Positions 1-8,513 of a stretch of 64,000 nt of DNA are shown piece after piece. Position numbers and translations under genes: made by a program. The notes under the pieces are model-generated. The model searched no databases, had not been told where the DNA came from, and saw nothing but the letters and a program-made list of their open reading frames with translations. The stretch covers positions 124,001 through 188,000 of the forward strand of contig NZ_PJIR01000004.1 of assembly GCF_002929355.1 (NCBI RefSeq). Direction: 5' to 3'. This DNA is from Arthrobacter sp. B0490. GTDB lineage: Bacteria > Actinomycetota > Actinomycetes > Actinomycetales > Micrococcaceae. Position 1 is the first letter of the stretch; every line of letters starts with the position of its first letter.

Positions 1-1008
1 GCTGTACCGGGGGCGGAAGGATTCCAGCACGCCGACCGCCAGGGCGACCGCCTGCTCCTGGTCCTCGTCGATGAGCGGCAGCAGGGTCTCGGCGAGGCGG
101 GCGAGGTTCCATTCGGCGATCAGCGGCTGGTTGGCGTAGGCGTAGCGGCCGCCGCGGTCGATGGAGCTGTAGACCGTCGCGTAGTCGAAGACGTCCATGA
201 ACGCGCAGGGCCCGTAGTCGATGGTCTCGCCCGAGATGGTCATGTTGTCCGTGTTCATCACGCCGTGCAGGAAGCCGACGAGCATCCACTGCGCCACGAG
301 CGAGGCCTGCGCGGACAGCACCGACTCGAACAGCGCGAGGTAGGGGCGTTCGGCGGACGCGGCCTCCGGGTAGTGCCGGCTGATCGCGTGGTCGGCGAGG
401 CGCGTGAGGAGGTCCTGGTTGCCGGTGGCGGCCGCGTACTGGAAACTCCCGACGCGCAGGTGACTGCTCGCGACGCGGGCCAGGACCGCGCCGGGCAGCA
501 TCGTCTCGCGGCGCACCTCGCGTCCGGTGGCGACGACGGCGAGGGAGCGCGTGGTCGGGACGCCGAGGGCGTGCATGGCTTCGCTGACGATGTACTCGCG
601 CAGCATCGGGCCGATGACGGCGAGGCCGTCACCGCCGCGCGCGAAGGGCGTGCGGCCCGAGCCCTTGAGGTGGAGGTCGCGGAGCCGGCCGGCCACGTCG
701 GTCAGCTCGCCGAGCAGCAGCGCCCGGCCGTCGCCGAGGCCCGGGTTGAAGCTGCCGAACTGGTGGCCGGAGTAGGCCTGGGCCACGGGCGCCGCGCCGT
801 CGGGCACCGAGGTGCCGACCAGCAGGGCGAGGCCCTCGGGGGAACCGAGGAATCCCGGATCGAGTCCGAGTTCCGCGGCGACCGGCCCGTTGAGGGCGAG
901 GAGGCGGGGCGCGGGGGCGTCGTCGGCCTGCCAGGCGACCGCCATCTCGGGCAGTTCCCGCGCGAACCGGCTGTCGAAGCTGACCCTGGAGTCCGTAGGC
1001 ACGCTCAT
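1..1008 (-). CDS. selO: Protein adenylyltransferase SelO (YdiU family), C-terminus off window
   Basis: SelO is a kinase-fold pseudokinase that transfers AMP from ATP to Ser/Thr/Tyr of target proteins; this role is family knowledge. The 336 residues visible begin at ATG 1008 and carry family signatures: the N-terminal region, [18 protein letters not shown], then [14 protein letters not shown] (nucleotide-binding region) and [14 protein letters not shown] with the metal-binding Asn/Asp. Full-length members are about 480-520 residues, so roughly a third lies upstream of base 1. It follows the LysR gene on the same strand after 87 bases and appears to be its own unit. Family assignment is secure. 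Confidence 0.93.
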   Translation of the reverse strand, partial: MSVPTDSRVSFDSRFARELPEMAVAWQADDAPAPRLLALNGPVAAELGLDPGFLGSPEGLALLVGTSVPDGAAPVAQAYSGHQFGSFNPGLGDGRALLLGELTDVAGRLRDLHLKGSGRTPFARGGDGLAVIGPMLREYIVSEAMHALGVPTTRSLAVVATGREVRRETMLPGAVLARVASSHLRVGSFQYAAATGNQDLLTRLADHAISRHYPEAASAERPYLALFESVLSAQASLVAQWMLVGFLHGVMNTDNMTISGETIDYGPCAFMDVFDYATVYSSIDRGGRYAYANQPLIAEWNLARLAETLLPLIDEDQEQAVALAVGVLESFRPRYS

Positions 1009-1095
1009 CCATCCACCGTACGCCGGGGCCCTCCGCCGGGGACACCTGCGTGCAGGGGTTGCACAGGAGCGGCGCAGTGACCCGGAGCGGGCCGG

Positions 1096-2010
1096 TCACC
1101 CCAGGCTGGCCAGCCCGCTGCGGGCTGCGACGGCGCGCTCCGCGAAGGCGGAGAAGGCGCGCGTCGCCGGTGAGAGGTAGCCGTGCTTCCGCTGGACCAG
1201 GGCGATCGTGTCGTAGAGCGGCTCCGCGAAGGGGAAGCTCCTCACGCCGTCCTCGCGGCGCAGGGATTCCAGGATGCCCCGCGCCATGAAGGAGTCCCCG
1301 GCTCCGGCGGCCACCAGCCCGTAGGCCGTCTCGGCGTGTTCGACCTCCATCTCCGCCTCGATGGACAGTCCCGAGAGATTGGCGCGGTCCCGCAACTGGC
1401 GGCGCGTCGGGTCCTTCCACCCGGCATGGGCGTCGTAGAGGACCAGTTTCGCGGCGGCCAGTTCCTCGATGGTGACCGCCCCGGCGTCGGGGTCGCGGGT
1501 GGACGAGATGAAGCGGACCTCGTCGCGCGCGAGGTGCCGGATGTCGAGGTTCTCGCTGTCCACCGGGAGCACGACCAGGCCGCACTCGATCTCCCCGCTG
1601 GCCACCGATGCCGCGACAACGTGCGAGTTGAGGCCGATCATGCGCACCCGCACGCCCGGATGCTTCTGGTGGAACTGCACCACGAGGTCGGCGAGATCGT
1701 AGTTGGCCGCGTACCGCAGCACCCCGAACGTCGAGACCCCGCCGCTGAGGGTCTGCAGTGCCTGCACGGCCTCGACGCCGCGGCGCGCGGAATTGACGCA
1801 GTCCCGGGCGTGGGTGAGCAGCTCCTCGGCCGCCGGCGCGGGGGACAGCCCCCTGGAGGTGCGGGTGAAGAGGGTCGAGCCCAGTTCCTGCTCGAGCCGG
1901 GAGATCAGCTCGGACGCGGACGCCTGCGTGATGCCGAGTTCCTTCGCCGCCGCGCTGAGGGACCGGCAGCTGTAGGCCGCGAGGAAGGCACGGAGCTGGT
2001 TGAGGGTCAT
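1096..2010 (-). CDS. LysR-family transcriptional regulator
   Basis: A 304-residue protein with an N-terminal winged helix-turn-helix (residues ~1-60, opening MTLNQLRAFLAAYSCRSLSA, recognition helix around ASASELISRLEQELG) and a C-terminal type 2 periplasmic-binding-like effector domain (~90-290). It is divergent from the HisD-like/ABC operon with only 72 bases between start codons, the classic arrangement in which a LysR protein controls its neighbour. The inducer is inferred to be a substrate of that operon. The start ATG lies inside an inverted repeat (CATAGGG 2008-2014 with CCCTATG 2050-2056), which could support autoregulation. Confidence 0.92.
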   Translation of the reverse strand: MTLNQLRAFLAAYSCRSLSAAAKELGITQASASELISRLEQELGSTLFTRTSRGLSPAPAAEELLTHARDCVNSARRGVEAVQALQTLSGGVSTFGVLRYAANYDLADLVVQFHQKHPGVRVRMIGLNSHVVAASVASGEIECGLVVLPVDSENLDIRHLARDEVRFISSTRDPDAGAVTIEELAAAKLVLYDAHAGWKDPTRRQLRDRANLSGLSIEAEMEVEHAETAYGLVAAGAGDSFMARGILESLRREDGVRSFPFAEPLYDTIALVQRKHGYLSPATRAFSAFAERAVAARSGLASLG

Positions 2011-2058
2011 AGGGCAAACCTATATCTTCCACTGGTAAAGGGTGGGTTCCCCTATGCT
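2008..2058. promoter_or_regulatory. Divergent control region between LysR gene and hisD-like operon
   Basis: The 72-base intergenic region is AT-richer than its surroundings. It contains the inverted repeat CATAGGG/CCCTATG and a possible -10 hexamer TATGCT (2053-2058) for the rightward operon. A LysR operator here is expected from the gene arrangement, but no unambiguous T-N11-A motif stands out. Confidence 0.4.
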
Positions 2059-2082
2059 CCCTCCGGGTCCTACGCTTCGTGG

Positions 2083-3429
2083 ATGGAACTGACAGCACAC
2101 CGTGCCTCCTTCATCTCGGGCTCCTATGAATGCCTGAAAAGCGCTGCGATCGGCGGAGTGCCGGCGCAGCGCCTGCCCCAGGTCGTCGAGACGGTCTCGG
2201 AGATGCTCTCCGTCATCGAGAAGGGCGGGCGCGACGCCGTCACCGACTACTCGCGGAAGCTCGACGGCTGGGGCGGCGGCGACGTCGAGATGGACGCCGA
2301 GTCCCTCCGCCGGACCGGCGACGCCCTGAAGCCGGACCTGCGGGCCGCCCTCGAAGCCGGAGCCGAACGGACCCGGAAGTTCGCCGGTCTGCAGCTCGAA
2401 CACCTGCAGGACTTCCATGCCGAGGTGATGCCCGGGGTGGTGGTGGGCCACCGGTACATCCCGGTCCAGCGCGTCGGCGCCTACCTGCCCGCCGGGCGGT
2501 TCCCCATCCTCGCGAGCGCCTTCATGACCGTCGGCGTCGCGAAGACGGCAGGAGTCCCCACGGTCGTCGCATGTTCACCCCCCACCTCCCCGACGGCCGG
2601 CAATCCCGCGGTGTTCTACTCCGCCTACCTCTCGGGCGTCGACCGGGCCTTCGTGGTCGGCGGCGTCCAGGCCCTGGCCGCGATGGCCTTCGGGCTGCTC
2701 GGCGAACAGCCGATGGACATGCTCGTCGGCGCCGGCAACGCCTACGTCACCGAGGCGAAGCGGCAGCTGTTCGGGCGGGTGGGCATGGACCTCCTCGCCG
2801 GCCCCTCCGAGGTCGCCGTGATCGCCGACGACACCGCCGACCCCGTCATCGTCGCCGCGGACCTCCTCGGCCAGGCGGAGCACGGCCCCCAGTCGCCCGC
2901 GGCCCTCGTCACGACGTCCCGGGACCTCGCCCTCGCCGTCATCGCCGAGGTGGACCGCCAGCTCGCGGACCTGAGCACGCGCGACATCGCCGGTCCGGCC
3001 TGGCGGGACTACGGGACGGTCTACGTCGCCGAGGACGACGCCACCGCCGTCGAACTCATGGATGTGCTCGCGCCGGAGCACCTCGAGGTCATCACGGCCG
3101 ACGACGACTACTTCCAGCGGAACCTGACGAACTACGGGTCCCTGTTCCTCGGGCCCTGGTCCACGGTCGCCTACTCGGACAAGGGCATCACCGGGACCAA
3201 CCACGTCCTGCCCACGGGCGGCGGCGCGCGGTCCTCGGCCGGCCTCTCCGTCTCGCGGTTCCTGAAGCCGCTCACCTTCCAGCGCATCGAGCGCTCGGCG
3301 ACCATGCAGCTGGCCCCCCTCGTGTCCGAGATCTCCGCCTACGAGGAGATGGAAGCGCACCAACGCACGGCCGACCTCCGCATCACCCGATTCGAGTCCG
3401 ACACGGCATCTACCAAGGAGCAACCATGA
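2083..3429 (+). CDS. hisD: HisD-type (histidinol dehydrogenase family) NAD-dependent dehydrogenase, probably catabolic
   Basis: A 448-residue HisD-family enzyme. Family members oxidise histidinol to histidine, or, as HpsN, oxidise (R)-2,3-dihydroxypropane-1-sulfonate. By alignment from memory to E. coli HisD, all zinc ligands are present (Gln264, His267, Asp366, His426), as is the catalytic pair Glu332-His333 in APEHLEV; GTNHVLPT is also conserved. ATG 2083 is chosen because it sits directly after the divergent promoter; the reading frame stays open further upstream, but that extension overlaps the LysR gene. No other his biosynthesis genes are nearby. Instead it is coupled by a 4-base overlap to an amino-acid ABC importer and lies opposite a LysR gene, which argues for uptake and oxidation of an external substrate. 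The substrate is unknown. Confidence 0.85.
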   Translation: MELTAHRASFISGSYECLKSAAIGGVPAQRLPQVVETVSEMLSVIEKGGRDAVTDYSRKLDGWGGGDVEMDAESLRRTGDALKPDLRAALEAGAERTRKFAGLQLEHLQDFHAEVMPGVVVGHRYIPVQRVGAYLPAGRFPILASAFMTVGVAKTAGVPTVVACSPPTSPTAGNPAVFYSAYLSGVDRAFVVGGVQALAAMAFGLLGEQPMDMLVGAGNAYVTEAKRQLFGRVGMDLLAGPSEVAVIADDTADPVIVAADLLGQAEHGPQSPAALVTTSRDLALAVIAEVDRQLADLSTRDIAGPAWRDYGTVYVAEDDATAVELMDVLAPEHLEVITADDDYFQRNLTNYGSLFLGPWSTVAYSDKGITGTNHVLPTGGGARSSAGLSVSRFLKPLTFQRIERSATMQLAPLVSEISAYEEMEAHQRTADLRITRFESDTASTKEQP

Positions 3430-4235
3430 ACAGCAGGCGTGCAATGACGTCCTTCGCAGCCGGGGCGATGGGGATCGCCCTCATGCTCACCGCGTGCGGT
3501 GGAGGGGACTCCGGCGGCAGTGAGGCCGGTGGCGGCGAGGACGGCGCCATCGAGACGATCACGATCGCCACCTCCAACGACGCCCCCTTCTCCTTCACGG
3601 ACGAGTCCGGCGCCCTGCAGGGCATCGACGGCGAGATGATCAACTGGATCGCCGAGAAGAAGGGCTGGGAGGTCGAGGTCTTCGTCTCCGAGTTCGCCAC
3701 CCTGATCCCGGCGATCCAGGCGGGCAAGGCGGACGCCGTCGTCGACGCCATGTACATCACGGACGTCCGCAAGGAACAGGTCAACTTCACGGACACCTGG
3801 TACCAGCAGGGCGAGGGCATGGTGGTCCCGGGAGACTCGACCATGACCAATCGCGACGACGCCAAGGGCACCGTGATCGGCGTCCAGACCGGCACCACGT
3901 TCATCGAGCTCGCCGAATCCCTCGAGCCCGAGGAGATCAAGTACTTCGACTCGCAGGCGGCACTCCTGACGGCCGTGGAGAACAAGCAGGTCGACGTCGT
4001 CTTCACCGACGCGGCCGTGGTCGCCTACAGCCTCGTGCAGAACCCGAACGACGCCATCAAGATCGTGGACCCCTACGAGCCCTACTTCCCGGGCCTCATC
4101 GGTGCCGCCGTGCCGAAGGAGAACACGCAGCTCCTCGAGGAACTGAACTCCGGCCTCGCCGAGCTGAAGGCGTCCCCGGACTACATGGAGATCCTCACGA
4201 AGTACGGACTCACCGAGAGCAACGCCGTCGACTGA
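3426..4235 (+). CDS. Polar amino acid ABC transporter substrate-binding lipoprotein
   Basis: A 269-residue extracellular solute-binding protein of family 3. It has a lipoprotein signal with lipobox LTAC (Cys ~24) followed by a Gly/Ser-rich linker. The mature part opens with ITIATSNDAPFSFTDESG, the usual ligand-cleft strand, and includes the family-typical GTVIGVQTGTT. ATG 3426 overlaps the stop of the HisD-like gene (ATGA), indicating translational coupling. It delivers ligand to the permease and ATPase that follow. Ligand specificity cannot be read from sequence; HisAGluK-type proteins bind His, Glu, Gln or related compounds. Confidence 0.9.
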   Translation: MNSRRAMTSFAAGAMGIALMLTACGGGDSGGSEAGGGEDGAIETITIATSNDAPFSFTDESGALQGIDGEMINWIAEKKGWEVEVFVSEFATLIPAIQAGKADAVVDAMYITDVRKEQVNFTDTWYQQGEGMVVPGDSTMTNRDDAKGTVIGVQTGTTFIELAESLEPEEIKYFDSQAALLTAVENKQVDVVFTDAAVVAYSLVQNPNDAIKIVDPYEPYFPGLIGAAVPKENTQLLEELNSGLAELKASPDYMEILTKYGLTESNAVD

Positions 4236-4256
4236 CCGTCCTTCGTTCTCCCGAGG

Positions 4257-4928
4257 TTGAAAGGAAGTCCGGCCATCGAGTTCATCGAAAGCACCCTCAG
4301 CTATTTCCCCCGCCTGCTGGCGGCCGCGCCGATCGTCATCCAGCTCGCCCTGGGGGCGATGGCACTGGCCCTCGTGCTCGGCCTGCTGGTGGCGCTGGCA
4401 CGGATCTCGAAGTCGAGGTTCCTCCGCGGGATCGCCCTCGTCTACGTCGAGGTGATGCGCGGGACGCCCCTGCTGGTCCAGCTCGTCTACATCTTCTTCG
4501 TGCTGCCGGCGATCGGGGTCAACATCGATCCGGTGCCGGCCGGGATCCTGGGACTGGGGCTCAACTACGCGGCCTACCTGTCCGAGGTGTTCCGCTCCGC
4601 CATCCTGTCGGTGGAGGCGGGGCAGACGGAGGCGGCGCTCTCGCTGGGCTACACGCCGGGCAAGGCGCTGTGGAAGATCGTCCTGCCGCAGTCCTTCATC
4701 GTCTCGCTGGGGCCGATCGGCAACTACTTCATCGCGATGGTGAAGGACACGGCGCTGACCTCGGTGATCGCCGTGACGGAGATCCTGAAGACGGCGAACG
4801 TCATCAACGCCCAGACGTTCGAGACGACGCAGGTCTACACCGCCGCCGCACTGCTCTACCTGCTGATCAGCCTCCCGCTGTCCCGCATAGTGAGTGCCCT
4901 GGAGAAACGAGCGAGGGTCCATGTCTGA
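4257..4928 (+). CDS. Polar amino acid ABC transporter permease (HisM/GlnP type), odd start codon
   Basis: A ~220-residue inner-membrane subunit with about five hydrophobic segments. It has the EAA loop near EAALSLGYTPGKALWKIVLPQ, which contacts the ATPase. The start is problematic. The only canonical in-frame candidate is TTG 4257, with GAGG immediately against it. A far better Shine-Dalgarno (AAGGAAG, 4261-4267) lies seven bases upstream of an in-frame ATC at 4275 (IEFIEST...). Either TTG with a weak site or a rare AUC start is used. It follows the binding protein after 21 bases and overlaps the ATPase gene by 8 bases. Confidence 0.88.
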   Translation: MKGSPAIEFIESTLSYFPRLLAAAPIVIQLALGAMALALVLGLLVALARISKSRFLRGIALVYVEVMRGTPLLVQLVYIFFVLPAIGVNIDPVPAGILGLGLNYAAYLSEVFRSAILSVEAGQTEAALSLGYTPGKALWKIVLPQSFIVSLGPIGNYFIAMVKDTALTSVIAVTEILKTANVINAQTFETTQVYTAAALLYLLISLPLSRIVSALEKRARVHV

Positions 4929-5772
4929 CGAAGTGATCGTGAGCGTCCGGGACGTCCACAAGACGTTCATCGTGACCAAGACCCCGGGGCTGCTGCAGCG
5001 CCTGCGCGGCAAGCGGCGGGAGGTCAACCGGATCGAGGTCCTCAAGGGCGTCGACCTCGACGTCCACAAGGGGGAGACCGTCGTCATCCTCGGGTCGAGC
5101 GGTTCCGGGAAGAGCACGCTCCTGCGCTGCATGAACAAGCTCGAGACGATCGACAGCGGGCGCATCCTCGTCAACGGACACCTCGTGGGGTACGAGGAGC
5201 GCGGCGGGAAACTCGTCGACGAGAAGGCGGCCGTCACCGCCAGGAAGCGGACCGACCTCGGCATGGTCTTCCAGCAGTTCAACCTCTTCCTGAACAAGAC
5301 GGCCCTGGGCAACGTGATGGCCCCGCTGCAGGACGTGAAGAAGATGTCCCGGGCCGAGGCCGAGGAGCACGCCCTGGCGAGCCTGGGCAAGGTGGGCCTC
5401 CTCGACCGGAAGGACAACTACCCCTCCAAGCTGTCCGGCGGGCAGAAGCAGCGCGTCGCGATCGCCCGGGCGCTGGCGATGGACCCGAGCGTGATGCTGT
5501 TCGACGAGCCGACCTCGGCGCTGGATCCGGAGCTCGTCGAGGAGGTGCTCGCGGTCATCAAGGCGATCGCCGCCCAGGGCACCACCATGGTGATCGTCAC
5601 GCACGAGATGCAGTTCGCGCGCGACATCGCCGACGTGATCGTCGTGATGGACCAGGGGATCATCGTGGAGGCGAACACGCCGGACGAGGTGTTCTTCAGG
5701 CCGAAGCACGCCAAGACCTACGCCCTCCTGAAGCGTTCGGGACTGGCTGTGGAACCCCCGGGGGCGGTCTGA
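4921..5772 (+). CDS. Polar amino acid ABC transporter ATP-binding protein
   Basis: A 283-residue ABC ATPase with Walker A GSSGSGKST, Q-loop FQQFNLF, signature LSGGQKQRVAIARAL, Walker B VMLFDEPTSALDPE and H-loop THEMQFA. Relative to GlnQ/HisP it has an extra basic stretch after the first strand (TPGLLQRLRGKRREVNR) and a longer loop around residue 105. ATG 4921 overlaps the permease end. It completes an importer with one visible permease, presumed to act as a homodimer. No strong hairpin is evident directly downstream; a new promoter follows within 90 bases. Confidence 0.95.
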   Translation: MSDEVIVSVRDVHKTFIVTKTPGLLQRLRGKRREVNRIEVLKGVDLDVHKGETVVILGSSGSGKSTLLRCMNKLETIDSGRILVNGHLVGYEERGGKLVDEKAAVTARKRTDLGMVFQQFNLFLNKTALGNVMAPLQDVKKMSRAEAEEHALASLGKVGLLDRKDNYPSKLSGGQKQRVAIARALAMDPSVMLFDEPTSALDPELVEEVLAVIKAIAAQGTTMVIVTHEMQFARDIADVIVVMDQGIIVEANTPDEVFFRPKHAKTYALLKRSGLAVEPPGAV

Positions 5773-5856
5773 CGCGCTCCTGATCTTGCGCCACCGCGTA
5801 AACTGGTAAGTCACCTGATATTTCTGGGTGCAGATGAGCAACCGAAGGAGATCATC

Positions 5857-6021
5857 ATGGGAATCAGCAACAGGATCAAGACGGCGGCCAACCGCTACCT
5901 GAGCAAGTCGGGCACCGGAACGACGGGCAAGCCCGTCGGAGGGACCGCCGGCAGGCGCGGGACGCCCGTTCCCTCCGGCAAGGCCGGCGGGATCCTCCGC
6001 AACCTGCTCAACCGCAAGTAG
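5857..6021 (+). CDS. Small basic protein, 54 residues, function unknown
   Basis: ATG 5857 is preceded by a near-ideal Shine-Dalgarno GAAGGAG (5844-5850) and a plausible -10 TAAACT (5799-5804). The product begins MGISNRIKTAANRYL and ends GGILRNLLNRK, with a Gly/Pro/Arg-rich middle. It has about a dozen Lys/Arg, almost no acidic residues and no cysteine. A perfect 13-bp terminator hairpin follows six bases after the stop. Promoter, ribosome site, short frame and terminator together make a convincing autonomous small gene. I do not recognise a family; nucleic-acid or membrane-surface binding is conceivable from charge alone. Confidence 0.72.
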   Translation: MGISNRIKTAANRYLSKSGTGTTGKPVGGTAGRRGTPVPSGKAGGILRNLLNRK

Positions 6022-6026
6022 CAGCG

Positions 6027-6063
6027 ACGCTCAGGCCCTCCTCCGGGAATAGGGCCTGAGCGT
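6027..6063 (+). terminator. Intrinsic terminator after the small basic gene
   Basis: A perfect 13-bp inverted repeat ACGCTCAGGCCCT (6027-6039) pairs with 6051-6063 across an 11-base loop. The T-run is weak, as is usual at this GC content. Confidence 0.75.
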
Positions 6064-6081
6064 TCCGCGGTTGCGCCAGGC

Positions 6082-6777
6082 ATGCACATAGAGATCTGGT
6101 CCGACGTCAAATGCCCCTGGTGCTTCGTCGGCAAGCGCCGCTTCGAGAAGGCCCTGGCGGAGTTCCCCCACCGCGACAGCGTCGAGGTGACCTGGAAGAG
6201 CTACCAGCTCGACCCGTCCCTCCCCGATCATTACGACGGTACCGAGCAGCAGTACCTCGCCGAACGCAAGGGCATCGCGCCCGAGCAGGTCCGCGAGATG
6301 TGGCAGCACCTCTCGCGGCAGGCGGAGGGCGAGGGCCTCGACTTCGACTTCGACCGCGTGGTGGTGGGCAACAGCTTCACCGCGCACCGCTTCCTCCACC
6401 TCGCGAAATCCCATGGCCGGGGCGACGCCGCGAAGGAAGCCGTCATGTCCGCGCACTTCGAGCAGGGGCTGGATACCTCCGACATCGAGGTGCTCGTCGC
6501 CCTCGGCACGGGCATCGGCCTCGCAGGGGACGAGATCCGCGAGACCGTCTCCGGCGACCGGTTCGCGGACGACGTCCGCCATGACATCGAGGAAGCCCGG
6601 ACCCTCGGGGTGCAGGGCGTCCCGTTCTTCGTCGTCGACCGCAAGTACGGTATCTCCGGCGCCCAGCCCGTCGAGCTGTTCCGGCAGGCACTCGACCAGG
6701 CCTGGCGCGAGTCCCATCCGCTGGTGTCGCTGACGCCGTCGCCCGACGGCCCGGCCTGCGGTCCCGACGGCTGCTGA
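6082..6777 (+). CDS. DsbA-family thiol oxidoreductase (FrnE-like)
   Basis: A 231-residue cytosolic thioredoxin-fold protein of the FrnE/2-hydroxychromene isomerase-like group. The active site CPWC is at residues 11-14 (SDVKCPWCFVGKRR). The helical insertion spans ~65-150, and the cis-Pro loop GVQGVPFFVV lies near 178. There is no signal peptide. The C-terminus ends in an extra cysteine pair (ACGPDGC), which could act as a resolving or metal-binding tail. FrnE proteins catalyse disulfide exchange and are tied to oxidative-stress tolerance in some bacteria. The start ATG 6082 lacks a strong ribosome site. Confidence 0.9.
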   Translation: MHIEIWSDVKCPWCFVGKRRFEKALAEFPHRDSVEVTWKSYQLDPSLPDHYDGTEQQYLAERKGIAPEQVREMWQHLSRQAEGEGLDFDFDRVVVGNSFTAHRFLHLAKSHGRGDAAKEAVMSAHFEQGLDTSDIEVLVALGTGIGLAGDEIRETVSGDRFADDVRHDIEEARTLGVQGVPFFVVDRKYGISGAQPVELFRQALDQAWRESHPLVSLTPSPDGPACGPDGC

Positions 6778-6791
6778 CCCCTACCCGCGCC

Positions 6792-6817
6792 GACGACGGC
6801 GGGACTCCGCCGTCGTC
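6792..6817. terminator. Bidirectional terminator between convergent genes
   Basis: A perfect 11-bp stem GACGACGGCGG (6792-6802) pairs with 6807-6817 across a 4-base loop. It lies between the converging DsbA-type gene and the small reverse-strand gene, whose stop codon overlaps the right arm. Confidence 0.7.
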
Positions 6818-7031
6818 AGCGGCGCGGGCCGGCGGCCATCCTCCGCAGCTCGGCCTGCACGCGTGCGAGCTCCCGCCGGCGCTGGGCCTGGAGCTCCTCC
6901 GGGTCGACGCGCCGGTGCCGGACCGGCTCCGTGTCGGGCCCGGCGGTCTGCTCGGGCGCAGGCACGGGTGCCTGCGCGGGCGCGTCGTCCTCGACGTCGA
7001 GGGGATCGAAGAACAATCCGTCGCGGTGCAT
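6816..7031 (-). CDS. Small hypothetical protein, 71 residues
   Basis: The start ATG 7031 is chosen over longer in-frame options because GAAGGAG lies at ideal spacing before it on the reverse strand. The product starts MHRDGLFFDPLDVEDD, has an acidic/Pro-Ala-rich first half and a basic, helix-prone C-terminal half (EELQAQRRRELARVQAELRRM) that could form a short coiled coil. I recognise no family. It is convergent with the DsbA-type gene. Confidence 0.65.
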   Translation of the reverse strand: MHRDGLFFDPLDVEDDAPAQAPVPAPEQTAGPDTEPVRHRRVDPEELQAQRRRELARVQAELRRMAAGPRR

Positions 7032-7098
7032 GGGCTTCTCCTTCGTGGGGTGATGCCCCGACCCTAGCCCCGCCGTGTTTCCGGCACTTTTCGGGCCC

Positions 7099-7944
7099 TC
7101 AGCCGCCCCCGGCCACGCGGGCGACCACCATCGCACCGTCGTCGAACCGCGTGACTGCCCAGCCGATACCGCCGAGCGCGTACAGCGAGACGGGTACGAG
7201 CAGGCACCACTCGCGGATGGATCCCGCGTTGCCGAGCACGGGTACCGCGATGTTCCCGTTGGGCCGCCACACCTGCGCGACCACGGGCACCTTCGCGAGG
7301 CTGCGCGGGCGGCGGAGCCGGAACGGGTACACCGGATTGCAACCCCCCGTCGTCAGCATGTCGCCGAGGATGTGGGCGACGACGCCGATCCCCACCGCGA
7401 GTGGGAACCAGAACTGCTCCTCGGGGGCGAAGGCCGTCACGAAGGCCCCAGCGGTCAGCCCCACGGCCCACGGGGAGCGCCGCATGCGGTCCGGGATGAT
7501 CTTCAGGGCCTTCGCCGCGAAGGAGACGAGCAGCACCGTGAGGACGCCCGCGCCCGGGTAGACGGTCCCGAAGTCCGCCGTCTCCACGGTCCACAGCCCC
7601 GCGATGAACGCGACCGCCACGAAAGCGGCGACACCGAGCAGCGAATGCGTGCCGCGTCGGTGGCCGCCCGAGATGGCCCCGACGCCTGCGCACAGCAGGT
7701 TGGACAGCGGCGGCAGGGAGTGGGCGATCGTGGCACTGTGGTGGTCGGCGTCGGGCAGGAGCGCCGCGCCGGCGGTCACGAGTGCCCCCGTGACGACGCC
7801 GACGGGGCTGACGTCCAGCAGCCCGAACCCGAGGGTGACGGCGTCGGGCAGGACGGGCAGCAGGGAACCCGGGTGCACCTCGATCCGGGTGGTGGCGGCT
7901 ACCCAGGCGGCGGCGCCGCAGGCAGCATGGTGGGCGCCCATCAT
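7099..7944 (-). CDS. YdjM-type membrane metal-dependent hydrolase family protein
   Basis: A 281-residue polytopic protein. It opens MMGAHHAACGAAAW, then has LLPDADHHSAT and GGHRRGTHSLLG, the His/Asp clusters typical of the LexA-binding, inner-membrane-associated hydrolase family (YdjM, DUF457). A third histidine lies in GVVAHILGDMLTTGG. About six hydrophobic segments are visible. The biochemical role of the family is not established. The reverse-strand ribosome site AAAGGA precedes the double ATG at 7944, so the exact start could be three bases later. Confidence 0.85.
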   Translation of the reverse strand: MMGAHHAACGAAAWVAATTRIEVHPGSLLPVLPDAVTLGFGLLDVSPVGVVTGALVTAGAALLPDADHHSATIAHSLPPLSNLLCAGVGAISGGHRRGTHSLLGVAAFVAVAFIAGLWTVETADFGTVYPGAGVLTVLLVSFAAKALKIIPDRMRRSPWAVGLTAGAFVTAFAPEEQFWFPLAVGIGVVAHILGDMLTTGGCNPVYPFRLRRPRSLAKVPVVAQVWRPNGNIAVPVLGNAGSIREWCLLVPVSLYALGGIGWAVTRFDDGAMVVARVAGGG

Positions 7945-8055
7945 GGCGGGAGTCCTTTCGGTGAGACCGCGCCGGCCCGCAGGATCACGGCCGACGAAGT
8001 CCCATCCTGACGCGTGCCACCGTCATTATCGGAAGGGGTGCCCCTTCCGCCGGTA

Positions 8056-8388
8056 TCAGTGGGGGCGGAGCTGCCGGGCGCCGGTGCCGGGCGGAGTGGT
8101 GGTCGAGCGCAGCCATTCCTCGGCGTCGTCGCCCACGCAGTCCGGCAGCTCGATCCTCTCGAGGCGTTTGCGGAAGCTCGCGGTGATCTCGCGCTGGATA
8201 CGCAGGCGTGCCTCGTCGCCCGGTTCCGCGCGGCCCGCGGCGACGCGGTCGGCGGTCAGCAGGAGCCGTGCCTGCGAGTGGGCGATGCTGTCCGCGAGGT
8301 AGAGGACCTGGCTCTCCGTGCCCGCGGTGGAGGCGGCCGGGACGGCCGGCTGCCCTGGATGACGACGGAACCTGGTGAAGATGCCCAT
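8056..8388 (-). CDS. Hypothetical protein, 110 residues
   Basis: Read from ATG 8388 (MGIFTRFRRHPGQPAV...); a longer frame exists, but its extension is composition-driven. The C-terminal two thirds form an amphipathic, helix-rich stretch (SIAHSQARLLLTADRVAAG, IQREITASFRKRLERIELP) ending in a Thr/Pro tail. There is no signal peptide or membrane segment. Family is not recognised. The LLM monooxygenase gene lies divergently ~125 bases away. Confidence 0.6.
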   Translation of the reverse strand: MGIFTRFRRHPGQPAVPAASTAGTESQVLYLADSIAHSQARLLLTADRVAAGRAEPGDEARLRIQREITASFRKRLERIELPDCVGDDAEEWLRSTTTPPGTGARQLRPH

Positions 8389-8513
8389 GACGCTGACCCC
8401 GCTGGTGTTCTCGGCCGGCCGGACCCCGTTGTCCGGCAGGCTCGGGCGGCATCCCTGACGCCCGTGGCGCCACACTACCGGAATGGTGTGGCGTAGTCGC
8501 TGGTTCCACGGAT

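Noticed and set aside
1183..2082. 300-residue N-terminal extension of the HisD-like protein
   Set aside because: The open frame overlaps the LysR gene on the opposite strand and has no HisD homology; the conserved protein begins at 2083.
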